Below are positions 1 through 10,138 of a stretch of 64,000 nucleotides of DNA, in pieces. Made by a program: the position numbers and the translations under genes. The notes under the pieces are model-generated. The model searched no databases and was not told the DNA's origin. It saw only the letters and a list, made by a program, of their open reading frames with translations. The stretch's first letter is position 1. Each line of letters starts with the position of its first letter. This DNA is from Quillaja saponaria (taxonomy: Eukaryota; Streptophyta; Magnoliopsida; Fabales; Quillajaceae): positions 8,556,001-8,620,000 of the forward strand of contig CM055612.1 of assembly GCA_029379385.1 (NCBI GenBank), given 5' to 3'.

Positions 1-43
1 AGAATTATCTGAAGTGTGGTGTTAATGATGCATTCTTTTGAAG

Positions 44-913
44 CAGACCACAGGAAGTGGTCATCTTCATTGTTGGGGGGACGACATATGAGGAGTCACG
101 GTCTGTTGCTTTACAAAATGCCAGCAATTCTGGAATTCGTTTTATCCTTGGTGGTTCCGTGATTCTTAGTTCCAAGAGGTATGAGGCATAAGATATTTAT
201 AGATATTTGAATCTGATTAGTAGACATGTTCAGTTTTGAGGTTAACTGGACTTGATATTACCTGGTTAATTCTTGCATTTAGTGAAAAACAGAAAAAGCA
301 CTGTTAACTGAATTGGATTTTTTGGCTTGCAAAAAGTTGCATGAGTGGACTTATTTCTTTTGTTGTTAGTCACACTTGGTTTCTCGTTTGGCTTTATAGA
401 AGACTTTACTCTCTTAATAGCGATTGATTGGCCCCTAAGAATTTTCCAGAGTTGAAAAATGGATACTAGCTACACCCTATGGTTACATGAAAGCCCACGC
501 TAAGAAAGAGCTGACAAAACACTTGCACCCCACACCTTATAAATGTGAATCCTATGTAAGTGTATAAACTAAAACTATTTGTGTAATGAATGAAACTATT
601 TGTGTAATGAATGAATCCTTTGCTTTGATCCAGATATTCAATTTTGAAAAGAAAGTAAAGAATAAATTAGTTAGGGTGAATTCTGGGTGCATCCTGCTGA
701 TTGATGATGATCTGGTGGGATATGTATCAATCATTATTTAGTGATTGATTACTTAAGACTAAGAGTGGTTTAGTCTATTCCAAAAACTTGTCCAGTTTGA
801 TATTACTTTGAAAAAAATTATGATATTTTGATTTTCTTGTCATGAAATGCAGATTTATTAAGGACTTGGAAGAAGCTCAGAGGGTAGCTCGTTCAAGAAC
901 CAGTATGGTTTGA
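44..913 (+). CDS. VPS45: VPS45-like Sec1/Munc18 protein, last two exons (5' part outside window)
   Basis: Two exons encode the C-terminus of a Sec1/Munc18-family protein. The penultimate exon runs from about 44 (or 47) to 178 and reads VVIFIVGGTTYEESRSVAL followed by RFILGG. The last exon, 853-913, reads RFIKDLEEAQ, ends SMV and stops with TGA at 911-913. The junction splits an Arg codon (AG|A), with donor GTATGAG at 179 and an acceptor CAG ending at 852. The VGGTTYEE block and the KDLEEAQR tail are hallmarks of plant VPS45, the SM protein that binds the SYP4-type syntaxin at the trans-Golgi network and supports vacuolar trafficking. Both exons look undamaged. The rest of the gene lies left of the window, so I cannot judge whether the whole copy is functional. 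The exact acceptor of the first exon is uncertain by 3 bases. Confidence 0.9.
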
Positions 914-3697
914 AGTGTAATTCTTGCCAAATGTTGTGTCTTGAGGGTCATGTAGATACAAGGGATTTTGATCTGGTACTTCTAAAGTTATTTTCAGAAA
1001 TCGCAAGAGGAGCTTAATGAGGGGTATCAATTTGGAACCCTTTGTTTCTGCACAAGACACTTAATTACCAAGTTGCTTAGGATTAACAAGCAACCGTGTT
1101 TTGAGATAGTGAAGGTTGAGTTGTATAGCTGTTCTCCCCGCCTTCCAATTCAAGGGACAAAAACCTAAAAGAACCTACACAGAAGAGGATAGGTTGAAGA
1201 AATTTATGACCGCATTGTCTGTTGTTATTTTGCTTGGTGTTGTTTTTTATTCTCCCCTTTTTAGCTAACCGAGCACCCATATCTTGGTTGCATCATCAAC
1301 TCTTACTCATCTTGCCTTGGTATAGTAAAATTGTAATATCATAGAACAAATAACTCAATTCTTTTGTATACTAATTGGTAATTAATGTATCAGGTATGTA
1401 TGATTTCATTTTTGTGAAAGATGGCATCAGTAATGACTAGTCTTTTTACTCGTTTTAGTTAATAATTCAGCAGTGCATGTCATGACTAATGATGATGTTT
1501 TGTGACGTTTGGAGAATTTCGTGCAAGCATAATATGTATAAATTTTTTGTCCACGCCTTGATTAGATTACCACCCTTTATGGTGCTGGTGTGTGGCAAAG
1601 CAAATGGCTAAGGAAACGTCAACATATTTGTTGATGCATTAAGAAAGAATCATACATTTACCAACTTCAAATGATGAAACCCCTGGGATTCTGTGGTATC
1701 TCACAAAATAGGAATTGCAATAAGGGCACTTGTCACAAGTATCGTACTGCCAATAATACTACTTCCTTGGCCAGCTCTTCGCCTTTTTAGTTAGATTCTA
1801 ATGTTCAAATTTTCTTTCCGCTAGCTGATACTGTTGATCCAATTTTGGATAAAATATGACCGGAAGATGGGGAAATGATGTAAAAGAAGTTGGGTAATAT
1901 TTTACGCATGGCTATCATACTCATGTATCTGTGCAAGACATGGAGAAATAAGAGTAAATAGATATTAACTTGTGAGATTGACACATGTCTAAGCATTTAA
2001 TAATTTAATGGTGTCTTTGATCCTATTTATTTTTTCTCTCATTTTCTTCTTCTTTATTAACGATGTCTTGACATTATAGCCACCACTGAAAACGCTACCA
2101 GCGTTGGATGCGGCTAGAGAAGAAACAATTAAGTTCAGAACAGACTCAAAGGGAACGTTTTGATCATCGAATTCTTCCAATTGGGATTAAGAAAGCAATT
2201 GAGTTGGATTTCCATGCCAAAACTAGAAGAATTCCAAGTGGGGGTGTGGGGATAGTATTGCCCATTTCATTTATGAAGAACTTTTCATTTTCCATGAGTA
2301 AAACTCTTTGAGAATTATGGAATAGAATTCAACTAAATCTAATAAAAAGTTTAATGATCCAAATGAAAAATTATAGTTGAAACTAAGAATCATAATTTTA
2401 CAACGGATTAGAAAAGAAGGACAGAAAAAATAATTTGTAAAATCAAATATATCATTAGATTAAAAAATATTTGAATACGTGTCAATTTTATAAGTCAATA
2501 TTTGTTTCTTTCTATTCTTATATGTCTTGCGCAAAGACATGACTATGATAGCCATGCAAATATTATCAGCCACCTGAAAAGAGCCTATAAAGAATAATGT
2601 AACTCTACTAAAAATTGAACAACATAATACAAGATCCAGGAGAGAAATACAACAAATTGGACTTAAGACAGACAGAAAGGCCAAAAACTCGGCGTCTTCT
2701 ACAAGAATTGTGAACAATAAATTTGTCAAAATTTCGGAGCCTACAAGAACAACATTCTAAAATTCCAGAACAAGAAAAAAAATTAAGACCTCTTCTAGCT
2801 ACTCTAGCAGAATTGGTACTCGTGTTAGTATGCATAACTATACAGTACTGGCAACTTGGCAAGACCAAGAAAACACTAAGGATGCAAAATTGGATTGTCC
2901 ATTTGCTAATTTTATTTGGAGGATGTTGTGTACATTTACTTCATGCATACGTTCTATCCATGCCAAGCTAAGTCTATGTTGGGTGGTTTGACTATGCCAT
3001 GAGAGTTTCTTGTAATCTTGGAATACTAGAAAGTCACTTGGACTACATATAGATGCCTCTTTCGAAAAAATAGAAAACTGTTACACATAAATATATCTCA
3101 CACAATTTTCTCAACAAATATAATACTATATTAATTCACTAATTTTTTTAATCTCATTAAAATTTGTTATTACAATATATTATTATTAATTTAATTATAT
3201 TTTTAATTCCTATAATTCACATTTGAGTTATTTTTGTTCTTATAATTTCAATTATTGCAGTTGGTATCTTCGTTGTTTCACTTAATACAATTGAATATTT
3301 ATGTTATTTAAATTAACCTAGTGGGTGGTGCCCCATGTGGTACAATTAACCAATAAAAAACAGCCGGCGTGTATGAAAATTTCATTAGAAAAATACTATT
3401 AAATATAAAAAATCTCTCTTCCTCACTACACCCATCTACCTAGATTCCTCCATAGTCACCAAACTAACAAACCCAAAATAATGTCTAAAACCAATCCTCT
3501 TTTCTCTTTGGCTCCCTCTCTCTATGGCACGATCTAATCAAATCGAAATCTAGAAATTATAAGTTTTGACTGATTTGGATATCAGCTAAGAATTTGATAT
3601 ATCAATTTCAATAATCAAATTCTTAACCTCGTTTTAGTTTTAGATCTAGAAGTTTCTGATTTAGTCTCCAATTTCTTAGATCTAAGTGTTGGCAGAA
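914..3697. other. VPS45 3' flank and gene-free sequence
   Basis: The VPS45 3' UTR probably occupies the first few hundred bases. After that I see no gene I can support. Short open stretches occur but lack codon structure or recognisable domains. At about 1680-1760 one frame resembles a CCCH-type cysteine cluster, but it breaks at once. From about 3290 to 3697 the sequence may be the promoter and 5' UTR of the ancestral gene of the pseudogene that follows. Confidence 0.5.
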
Positions 3698-4003
3698 ATG
3701 GAAAGATCGTGCACTTTACTGGTTCACTTCGATAAGGGTCTTCAGCTTTGACCAACGAGATCAAAGAAGCCCTTGAAGGCAAACACCAAGATCGATGCCA
3801 AGAAGAAAGCCGTTATGCTTTTGCCCAAAAGTTGAGAGTATACCTCAACTTTTCATAACCGTCATTCACTGTATGCTTCCTTCCGAGGGTCATACGGTTC
3901 AGTAGCTTTTCCTTCACTTCTCCAGTTCTCCTTCTCTATTTAAAGATCATTGATAAGACTGGTTCTAAAGGGAAGTTTCAGCCGAAAATGATCCTCATTA
4001 GCT
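3698..4003 (+). pseudogene. Coatomer beta-subunit (beta-COP) N-terminal fragment, frameshifted
   Basis: The ATG at 3698 opens MERSCTLLVHFDKG, the conserved start of plant coatomer beta subunit, a COPI coat component for Golgi-to-ER vesicles. Homology then jumps frames: ALTNEIKEALEG, next IDAKKKAVMLL, next IPQLFITVI and MLPSEGHTVQ, and last LLYLKIIDKTGSKGKF and KMILI. These are consecutive beta-COP blocks covering roughly the first 85-90 codons. At least three frameshifts and several stops (for example TGA soon after DKG) separate them. No homology is visible past about 4003. Pyrimidine-rich upstream sequence resembling a 5' UTR suggests a DNA-level copy rather than a processed one, but this is not proven. 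Confidence 0.85.
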
Positions 4004-4659
4004 AAAACAAAGCCTTCAAACTATTAGCCACTAGTCAACCCTAACAAAATTTGCTGTTTCTTTGGTATTGCTTGCTGATAGGAGAGCGAGAAGGGAAGGG
4101 TTTTATTAATTTTTTTTTTAAATTTAATATTATATTTCTTTTTCTTATAAAATATTTAGTTTTGATAATAGGATTGTGGAGGTAAACTAAGTAAATCGCT
4201 TAGAACTCTTCGCGACTCAACAAGGTGACGAACTACACCACCAGAAAAAGCAGAAGGCACTTGACCTTTTTGGTGGATAACTTTTATATTAATTTTATAC
4301 AAAACCCTTGGCTATTTTTGATTCATTAAATATAATTACTGGATGGTCTATATTATTTTTTGTTAGTAATGTCATTCACGTTGGTGTTAAATTAAATAAG
4401 AGAGATTTAATTACATTAAATTAAACTTGAAAGGATTCAATTACAGAAATTCATATTGTAAGTGAAACTCAAATTTAAATAGATGAAAAGTGTAATTAAA
4501 TCATAATTATTTTATATATTTTTATTTTCTTCTATTTCTCACTTATATCTCTTATTATTTCTCTTACATTCCTTCTCTTCTAAGCTTCTTTAATAATTTT
4601 TCTTTTATCTTTTCAAATCAATAAAAACAAACAAAATGATCAAAATTTTGGTAGTTCTT

Positions 4660-5610
4660 TTTTTGTAACTTTTATAGTTTATTTGGTCAAAGAAAAAAAA
4701 ATTCTTATGTTTTTCCTACCATCATTTATTGATATTCCAATATGTTTGCTCAATTAAAAAAAAAAAAAAAAAAAGAGAGTATGTTAGTTTCATCCTATGA
4801 ATTCCTTTTTTCTCAAATTTTTAATATCAAAAAATTATTTATTTATTTAAGGTGGTAGAGAAAATTTAAAAATAAAGAAAATAAAGACAAAATAAAGGTA
4901 ATTCAAAAAAAATTCTCAAATTTTAGTTTTAATTAAGTTTACTTTATAGTTAATAAATTTAAGAGATGTAAGAGATATTAGTGAACAAATATGATAATAG
5001 GTAATTTAGAGTGTTTGTTTACGATGATAAAAATATGACGTGATATTTATGAGAGAAAGTTGTGTGTTTGTAGCATTATGAATACATATATATCTCACAT
5101 AAATGTCATGTCATATTTTTATTCTTATAACCAATTAAACATTCTAAATCATCTCTTACCATATTATTACACTAATTTCTTTGACCTCTTAAATCAATTA
5201 ATTATAAATTACACTTAATTACAACTAAAGATTAAGATTTCTTTTCAATCACTATTATTTTATTTTTATCCTTTTACTTGTAATATTTAGTTTACCATTG
5301 TAACTATATCTCATCATCTTCCTTTTTTACTCCTACATATCTCTAATAGTTTCCAGTATGAATAAATTCATAAAAATCACCATTTCAAAAATAAAAATTC
5401 ATCAAACAAAAAGAACAAATTATTTTTTTATATAAAAAATTTAAGGAAAAAGAAAAGAATTTTAAAATGAAACTGACTTTATTTTTTTTAATTGAAGAAA
5501 CATATTGGAATATCAATAAAATGAAGGTAAGAAAAAACATAAGAAATTTTAATTTTTGTTTTCTTTTCTATTCTTTTTTTTTTTCAACCAAATAAATAAT
5601 ACAAAAGTTA
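4660..5610. repeat. Large imperfect palindrome (foldback element)
   Basis: The sequence folds on itself around 5065-5090. The outer left arm (about 4665-4770, with TTGATATTCCAATATGTTT) is the reverse complement of about 5478-5605. The inner left arm (about 4915-5065, with ATTTAGAGTGTTTG and AAAAATATGAC) is the reverse complement of about 5085-5245. The arms are imperfect, with indels in homopolymers. No open reading frame lies within. It resembles a foldback or long-TIR MITE; the family was not identified and the outer ends and target duplication were not pinned down. Confidence 0.7.
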
Positions 5611-6017
5611 CATAAAAAAATTAGGATAAAAATTACTAAAATTTTAATCATTTTATAAGTTTTCATTATTTGAAAAAAATAAAAGAAAACACGTTAAAAA
5701 TGCCACCTAATGGTGGGTGGATGGAGTGGTTTAGAGGCGTCCATCCCAGAGACTTGAACATGATTTTGAGTCTCTGAGTCCTCACCTTGGGGAGAGGGAA
5801 TAACCTTGACTTCACAATTTTTTGACCATTGACAGTTTAGCTTAAGTGATGGCCGGTTGGTACCAATCTTCTCATCTCCTAGTATGGAGTATGGAGTATG
5901 GAGTACTCCTAATATATCAAAAAATAATAATAATAATAAAAAAAAGATGTAAGTGAGAAAAGAAAAAATAAAAAATAAAAAATAATTATATATAATAATA
6001 ATAAATTTTAATGAGAT

Positions 6018-6530
6018 GAGAAACATTATTAGACTAATATGATACGAGGTGATTTAGAGTGTTTGGTATAACAATATGATGTGATAATTGTGTGAAAAAG
6101 TTATGTGAGTATGTGTATACGTAATATTGCTCTTATGAATATGAAGCCCTTTTCTTTGAGTTGATTGCTTTGTATCTGAGCATAGAAAAGAAATTACCTT
6201 CATAAGCTTTTTTTCATAACAAGCCTTTCGCGAACTTGGACACACGAGTTTTTAATGAACACAAGCTCGAACCAACTCGAGCTCAGACTGTTTGCACCCT
6301 TATTGAATATATTTTTACTTATTTTAGAAAATGAGTTCATAATAGAGTCCACAAGCCGAACCCAAACTTTCATAATTTATAACAAGCCTTTCACAAGTTT
6401 GGACTCACAAGTTTTTAATAAACACGAGCTTAAACTCTACTATAAATTGACAAGCCAAGCCAAACTTGTACAAAGCTCAAAAATCGGCAAAATTCAGCTT
6501 GAGCACATACCGTTTGCACGCCTACTCTTG
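6018..6530. repeat. Partial palindrome copy followed by a direct repeat rich in CTCGAG motifs
   Basis: Bases 6018-6118 repeat the inner arm of the palindrome at 4915-5065 (ATTTAGAGTGTTTGG and a shared AATATGATGTGATA-like core). From about 6200 to 6530 two related stretches follow, each containing AACAAGCCTTTC, an ACTCACGAGTTTTTAAT-like block and a run of CTCGAG/AAGCTC motifs, ending near CCGTTTGCACGCC. This composition is common in small non-autonomous DNA elements of plants. Target duplications were not resolved. Confidence 0.5.
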
Positions 6531-6771
6531 GGCATTAGTTACTTTGTATATTTCTTCTCTTACAACCAAGGGTCAATATTTAAATTCATATAAAAAAATA
6601 TTTAGCAACAATAAAAAGTTTGCACTGAAGAATCACCCTACAAAGTAATACAAATCATCACCCAAAAAAAAAAGGTTGACAACACAATCCTCATAAATAT
6701 TTTGGTAGCACAAGAACTAACTACATTGTCTGATCACTTATAGATACCAATCTCCCTCATGTTTCCTTCCC

Positions 6772-7003
6772 CTTTTCTTTTTACTACGTTGTTCATCTAA
6801 GCCAGCTACTACTCCCACTTCCTTGTTATCATGCTTCCTCTTCCTCTTCCTCTTTTCCTCCATCATTACCTGTTCAGTTTTCATGTTTCCTTCTCATTTC
6901 TTTTTACTCCGTTGTTCATCTAAGCCATCTACTACTCTCACTTCCACGTCATCATGCTTCCTCTTTTCCTCCGTCATTACCTGTTCAGTATCCATTTTAC
7001 CCT
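6772..7003. repeat. Tandem duplication at the 3' end of the lysine-rich gene
   Basis: Bases about 6772-6890 and 6894-7003 are two copies of one unit of about 110-120 bp, sharing GTTGTTCATCTAAGCCA and CATTACCTGTTCAGT. On the minus strand both copies keep the same reading frame and encode an EQVM(T/M)EEKRK to LDEQRSKKK module. The left copy has an extra (AGG AAG)n expansion. The copies are separated by the stop codon of the annotated gene. Confidence 0.85.
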
Positions 7004-7862
7004 CGCTCTTTGTACCAGATCTCTTTCTCTTTTTACTCCGCAACTCTACTGAATCAGCTAACCCTTGTTTTTCACCCTTTTCATTGTTGCTCTGCTTCCT
7101 CTGTTGTGTCTCTGGGTCCTCAGTTCCAACTCCACCCTTACATTCTTCCTTGTCAACTTCAACCTTATCACTAGCAAAAGTATTACTGTCATCCTTAATC
7201 TTCTTATCCTTTTTATACTTCTTTCTCTTGCTCTCCATTCCATCAATACCCTCAACACCATGACCCAAATCTTGCCCTGACTGAACACTCCAAGCAAGGT
7301 TCTCCTCAGCATCAGTTCCTTGTCTAAATCCTGCTTCCTTGTCTCCCAGTTCACCTCCACCTCCATTATCAACATTCTTACCAGAATCTGAGTCATGCTT
7401 CTTTCTTTTCTTCTTCCTCTTGTGCTTCTCAGACCCACCCTCCATCCCCGCATAATCCCTGACTCCATTACTGGGTTTTATACCAAAATCAACAACACTA
7501 TGGTTAGGGTTTTCTTCACCATTGATTGTGTTGTCACTCTCCAACAGATGCTTTCTGAGCTTGTTCCCAGATTGCATAACATCCCGATTAAATTCAGCAT
7601 TCTGATTTGGGCTTTCCACTATTGTCTCCTCATTATTAGTAATCTTTGACATTGGCCTTTTACGCTTGTGTTTGGAGTGTGGTGCTCTAAGCTCCTTGTG
7701 GAGCTGGTTCAACTCATTAAATGAGGCTGAGGATCGTTGAAGGTATGCATTGATGGCTTGTGAAGCACCATTCTCGGCAGAGACAAACTTCGAGAGAATT
7801 TTGGCAGCTTTGGAAAGAGAGATTGGCTTTGATGAGATGGATTTACCTGAAATTGTCTTCAT
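6894..7862 (-). CDS. Lysine-rich, probably nuclear, low-complexity protein (322 aa)
   Basis: A single exon encodes 322 residues. Residues about 1-65 form the only non-repetitive part (SLSKAAKILSKFVSAENGAS, then YLQRSSASFNELNQLHKELR), predicted helical. I believe it is conserved among plant orthologues of unknown function, but no named domain is recognised. The rest is hydrophilic, with many basic clusters (KHKRKKKRKK, SKRKKYKKDKK, SKKRKR) that would act as nuclear localisation signals, so a nuclear or nucleolar role is inferred. The start is ATG at 7862, in good context and preceded by a pyrimidine-rich tract that may be a 5' UTR intron acceptor. The TGA at 6894 lies between two tandem copies of a C-terminal module. 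The frame stays open beyond it to a TAA at 6738, so this allele may be truncated by about 50 residues. Confidence 0.75.
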   Translation of the reverse strand: MKTISGKSISSKPISLSKAAKILSKFVSAENGASQAINAYLQRSSASFNELNQLHKELRAPHSKHKRKRPMSKITNNEETIVESPNQNAEFNRDVMQSGNKLRKHLLESDNTINGEENPNHSVVDFGIKPSNGVRDYAGMEGGSEKHKRKKKRKKHDSDSGKNVDNGGGGELGDKEAGFRQGTDAEENLAWSVQSGQDLGHGVEGIDGMESKRKKYKKDKKIKDDSNTFASDKVEVDKEECKGGVGTEDPETQQRKQSNNEKGEKQGLADSVELRSKKRKRSGTKSEGKMDTEQVMTEEKRKHDDVEVRVVDGLDEQRSKKK

Positions 7863-9450
7863 GGTTTATATACCCTTCACACATATACACAGAGGAAAAA
7901 AAAAAAAAAAGAATTAATAAAGCATCCATAATAAATTAACCGAAAATAATTGGCTGCCTCCTTGTAGTTTTAGGCATAAAAACAAGGCATGCCATGAAGT
8001 ATTTCAAGAACAAAAATGGTCATTTAGAAAGGCCCAAAGTCTTGAGTTTAATGTCTTGTTAACATCTTGCAGATCCCAGATCCCAGAAAAAAAAGTTAAC
8101 ACTAATATCCAGTTGTGCACTGTAGATTTTGCATGACCACTATAACTAACTCTACTCATGCGTGAAGATATAAATGTGCTCTCATAATTGAAAATAAATA
8201 ACTGAAGTATAATCCGAGACTAAAGCTTACAAATGAAGATTAACTACATGGTGAACAAATGAAATAATATTACTAAACTAAAGGTGACGCATATATTATA
8301 ACAGCATACCAGTTCCTTCACTTCTAGCCATTTACTACATTAACAAATCACATACAGTCACACCAAATAAAGCTAAAGGTATCTGTAACATGTAAATGCA
8401 AGAGAAGTGCTTAAGGTCACTGAGAAACCAGTTAACCAGCAAAACCTTAGGCGAGTAAAAATTGCCCAATAGCAAGTGACACTATGCAATGTTATTCTGA
8501 TATTTCTTTGCAACTAGTATACAATCATTTCTTTATTTAATATGTTTAAAACATAGTAAAACTCAAAATCAACTCGACCAGAACTTAATTTGAAAAATAA
8601 ATACAATAGATGGAAAAAGCAACCTATCAGAAATACCAACTATCCAAGATAGAACAGTAGTAGTACTATCTTATCATTCAAATCCAAAATAACAATCTGG
8701 TTATCAGAATTGAGGAATGATTCAATCAAACTATAACCAAACCAACAACAAATCAGTAAAATCACACAACCAGGACCAGTAAACATGTTTAGTCACACAA
8801 ATTCCCCAGAATTACCACAATAAAACCACCAAGTCACCAGTACTACATCCACACAATCACCATAAAATTAAGCACACTAACTTGGACCACTCAACCTGTT
8901 AAAACTTCAAATCTGTAACAAACAGTACTAACTGTAGCAAAACAGCTAAGGTTTAACAAATTCTTCACCCATCCAAAAAGCAAAAAGTAAAATCCCATAA
9001 AACTAAACGGTATTAATCACTTAGTACATAACACACACAAGCACAGACAGAATCCAAACACAAAATATGCATACACTTAGGGTCACAGTCATATACATAC
9101 ACAAACAGCTAAACTCTCAAGAAAAATGAATAACTAAAATCTCCGGCTACCTAACATGTCCAACAATTAGACCATTACATCTAGAATTCGTAAAATTCCC
9201 AAAATCTTAATTCCAAATTTACCAATTTCCAAACACTATATAAACACCCACAACTATATTTCTAACCCCAAGTCCCAACACCTAAACCCACAAGAGAATC
9301 ATATAAGCTTTGAAGTTTACCTCACTACCTCAGTACCCTCGGTACCCAGAAATTGCAGTCACGAATCGAAAAGCAGTCGTTGGGAAAAGCTTGAGAGAGA
9401 GACTCCTCTGCACTCGCAGGCCGGAGAAGCGAGAGATGGTAGCCTTAGCC
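7863..9450 (-). other. Probable 5' UTR intron and leader exon of the lysine-rich gene
   Basis: No coding potential is seen here. On the minus strand a CT-rich, GC-richer block at about 9322-9450 looks like a leader exon and ends at a donor-like GAG|GTAAAC near 9322. A polypyrimidine tract followed by AAG near 7880 could be the acceptor just upstream of the start codon. That would give a 5' UTR intron of about 1.4 kb. This is inference from composition and splice-like sites only. Confidence 0.45.
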
Positions 9451-9574
9451 TAATATTGCTCATTAAGGGAAACTTTAATTGAGTAGGTTTGGCATTCCAA
9501 AGTTTAAATTTTTAGGGTCGACACTAAGAACGGGGTGAGGTAGGCTTCTGGTTGTTTTTAAATTTCTGATGTGA

Positions 9575-9709
9575 GGCCCAATTCTTTGATCAAACAGTAC
9601 CTAAACGAAAATAAAAGTTGTTAATGAGGATAAAATTGTCAAATGTTAAAAAGGCCATTAGGGTTTTGGTTTTCGGCCTGTACCTTTGACAAACCGCCCC
9701 CTATATAAG
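9575..9709 (+). promoter_or_regulatory. snoRNA-type promoter: site II, telo-box and TATA box
   Basis: GGCCCA (site II, TGGGCC-type) lies at 9575-9580, a telo-box (TTAGGGTTTT) at 9658-9667 and TATATAAG at 9703-9710. This trio is characteristic of plant ribosomal-protein and snoRNA gene promoters. The TATA box is about 110 bp upstream of the first snoRNA, leaving room for a short precursor leader. The lysine-rich gene on the minus strand appears to start about 250 bp away, so the region may work bidirectionally. Confidence 0.75.
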
Positions 9710-9814
9710 CATAAGTACAAGGTTGTGCTCCAGTGCCTTGCCTCTCTTATTTTAGGTTCTTCGTTCTGGTTTCTCTTTCTGCTCGCGCTCTTCAATTGTG
9801 GTTTGTACGTGTGA

Positions 9815-9907
9815 TTGGGGCTGTGATGAGAATTATAGAAAGTCATGCACCACTCTGATGTTTTCAGTGCTGATAAATTTCTCATACCCATTATAATCTG
9901 AGCCCTG
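9815..9907 (+). ncRNA. C/D-box snoRNA, predicted 18S rRNA 2'-O-methylation guide (yeast snR40 / human SNORD32 site)
   Basis: Box C GTGATGA is at 9823-9829, box D' CTGA at 9855-9858, a C'-like GTGCTGA at 9867-9873 and box D CTGA at 9898-9901. A terminal stem pairs GGGCT (9818-9822) with AGCCC (9901-9905). The 13 nt just before D' (9842-9854) pair along their full length with the conserved 18S rRNA stretch GGUGGUGCAUGGC, with two G-U pairs. The D+5 rule places methylation on the fifth base, a G. From memory this is the site served by yeast snR40 and human U32; the naming is from recall. I found no target for the guide before box D. A dedicated promoter lies upstream. Confidence 0.82.
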
Positions 9908-10039
9908 TTCTCACATACCCATTATTTTAATCTTTGTTTTCTTCTTTACTCATGAACTGTGGGTTTAATAACTTCGATTTTTTTTTTTCAAGAAATATTC
10001 CTTTAAATGAAACCTACAAGGTTAAACTTAATTTGAAGA

Positions 10040-10138
10040 AGGAACCAAGTGATGTGGGTTAATTATGAACCTAACCATGATGCGGACTGTACAGCTATTT
10101 TAGCTTCTGGGGATAAAATTTGGTTGCTGATGGTTCCT
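10040..10138 (+). ncRNA. Second C/D-box snoRNA candidate in the same locus
   Basis: A perfect 8-bp terminal stem pairs AGGAACCA (10040-10047) with TGGTTCCT (10131-10138). Immediately inside it are a near-consensus box C, GTGATGT (10049-10055), and box D CTGA (10127-10130) abutting the 3' stem. This geometry matches a C/D snoRNA of 99 nt. An internal ATGATGC at about 10077 could be C'. The D' box is unclear. I did not recognise an rRNA or snRNA target for the guide before D, so it may be an orphan or a false positive. Its position 130 nt downstream of the first snoRNA fits the polycistronic organisation usual in plants. Confidence 0.6.

Noticed and set aside
1680..1760. CCCH zinc-finger-like cysteine cluster
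   Set aside because: Cys/His spacing does not fit CX7-8CX5CX3H and the frame closes on both sides.
2103..2311. 67-residue plus-strand frame with GIKKAIELDFHAKTRR
   Set aside because: Looks slightly protein-like but I could not tie it to a family; it may be a remnant.
2608..2971. Overlapping open frames of about 80-90 codons on both strands
   Set aside because: Neither strand shows codon bias, conserved motifs or splice context.
5694..6026. 110-residue minus-strand open frame
   Set aside because: No homology recognised, low-complexity C-terminus and location within repeats; treated as chance.
6894..7468. Frames opposite or shifted relative to the lysine-rich gene
   Set aside because: They are shadows of its biased AAG/AGA-rich codons.
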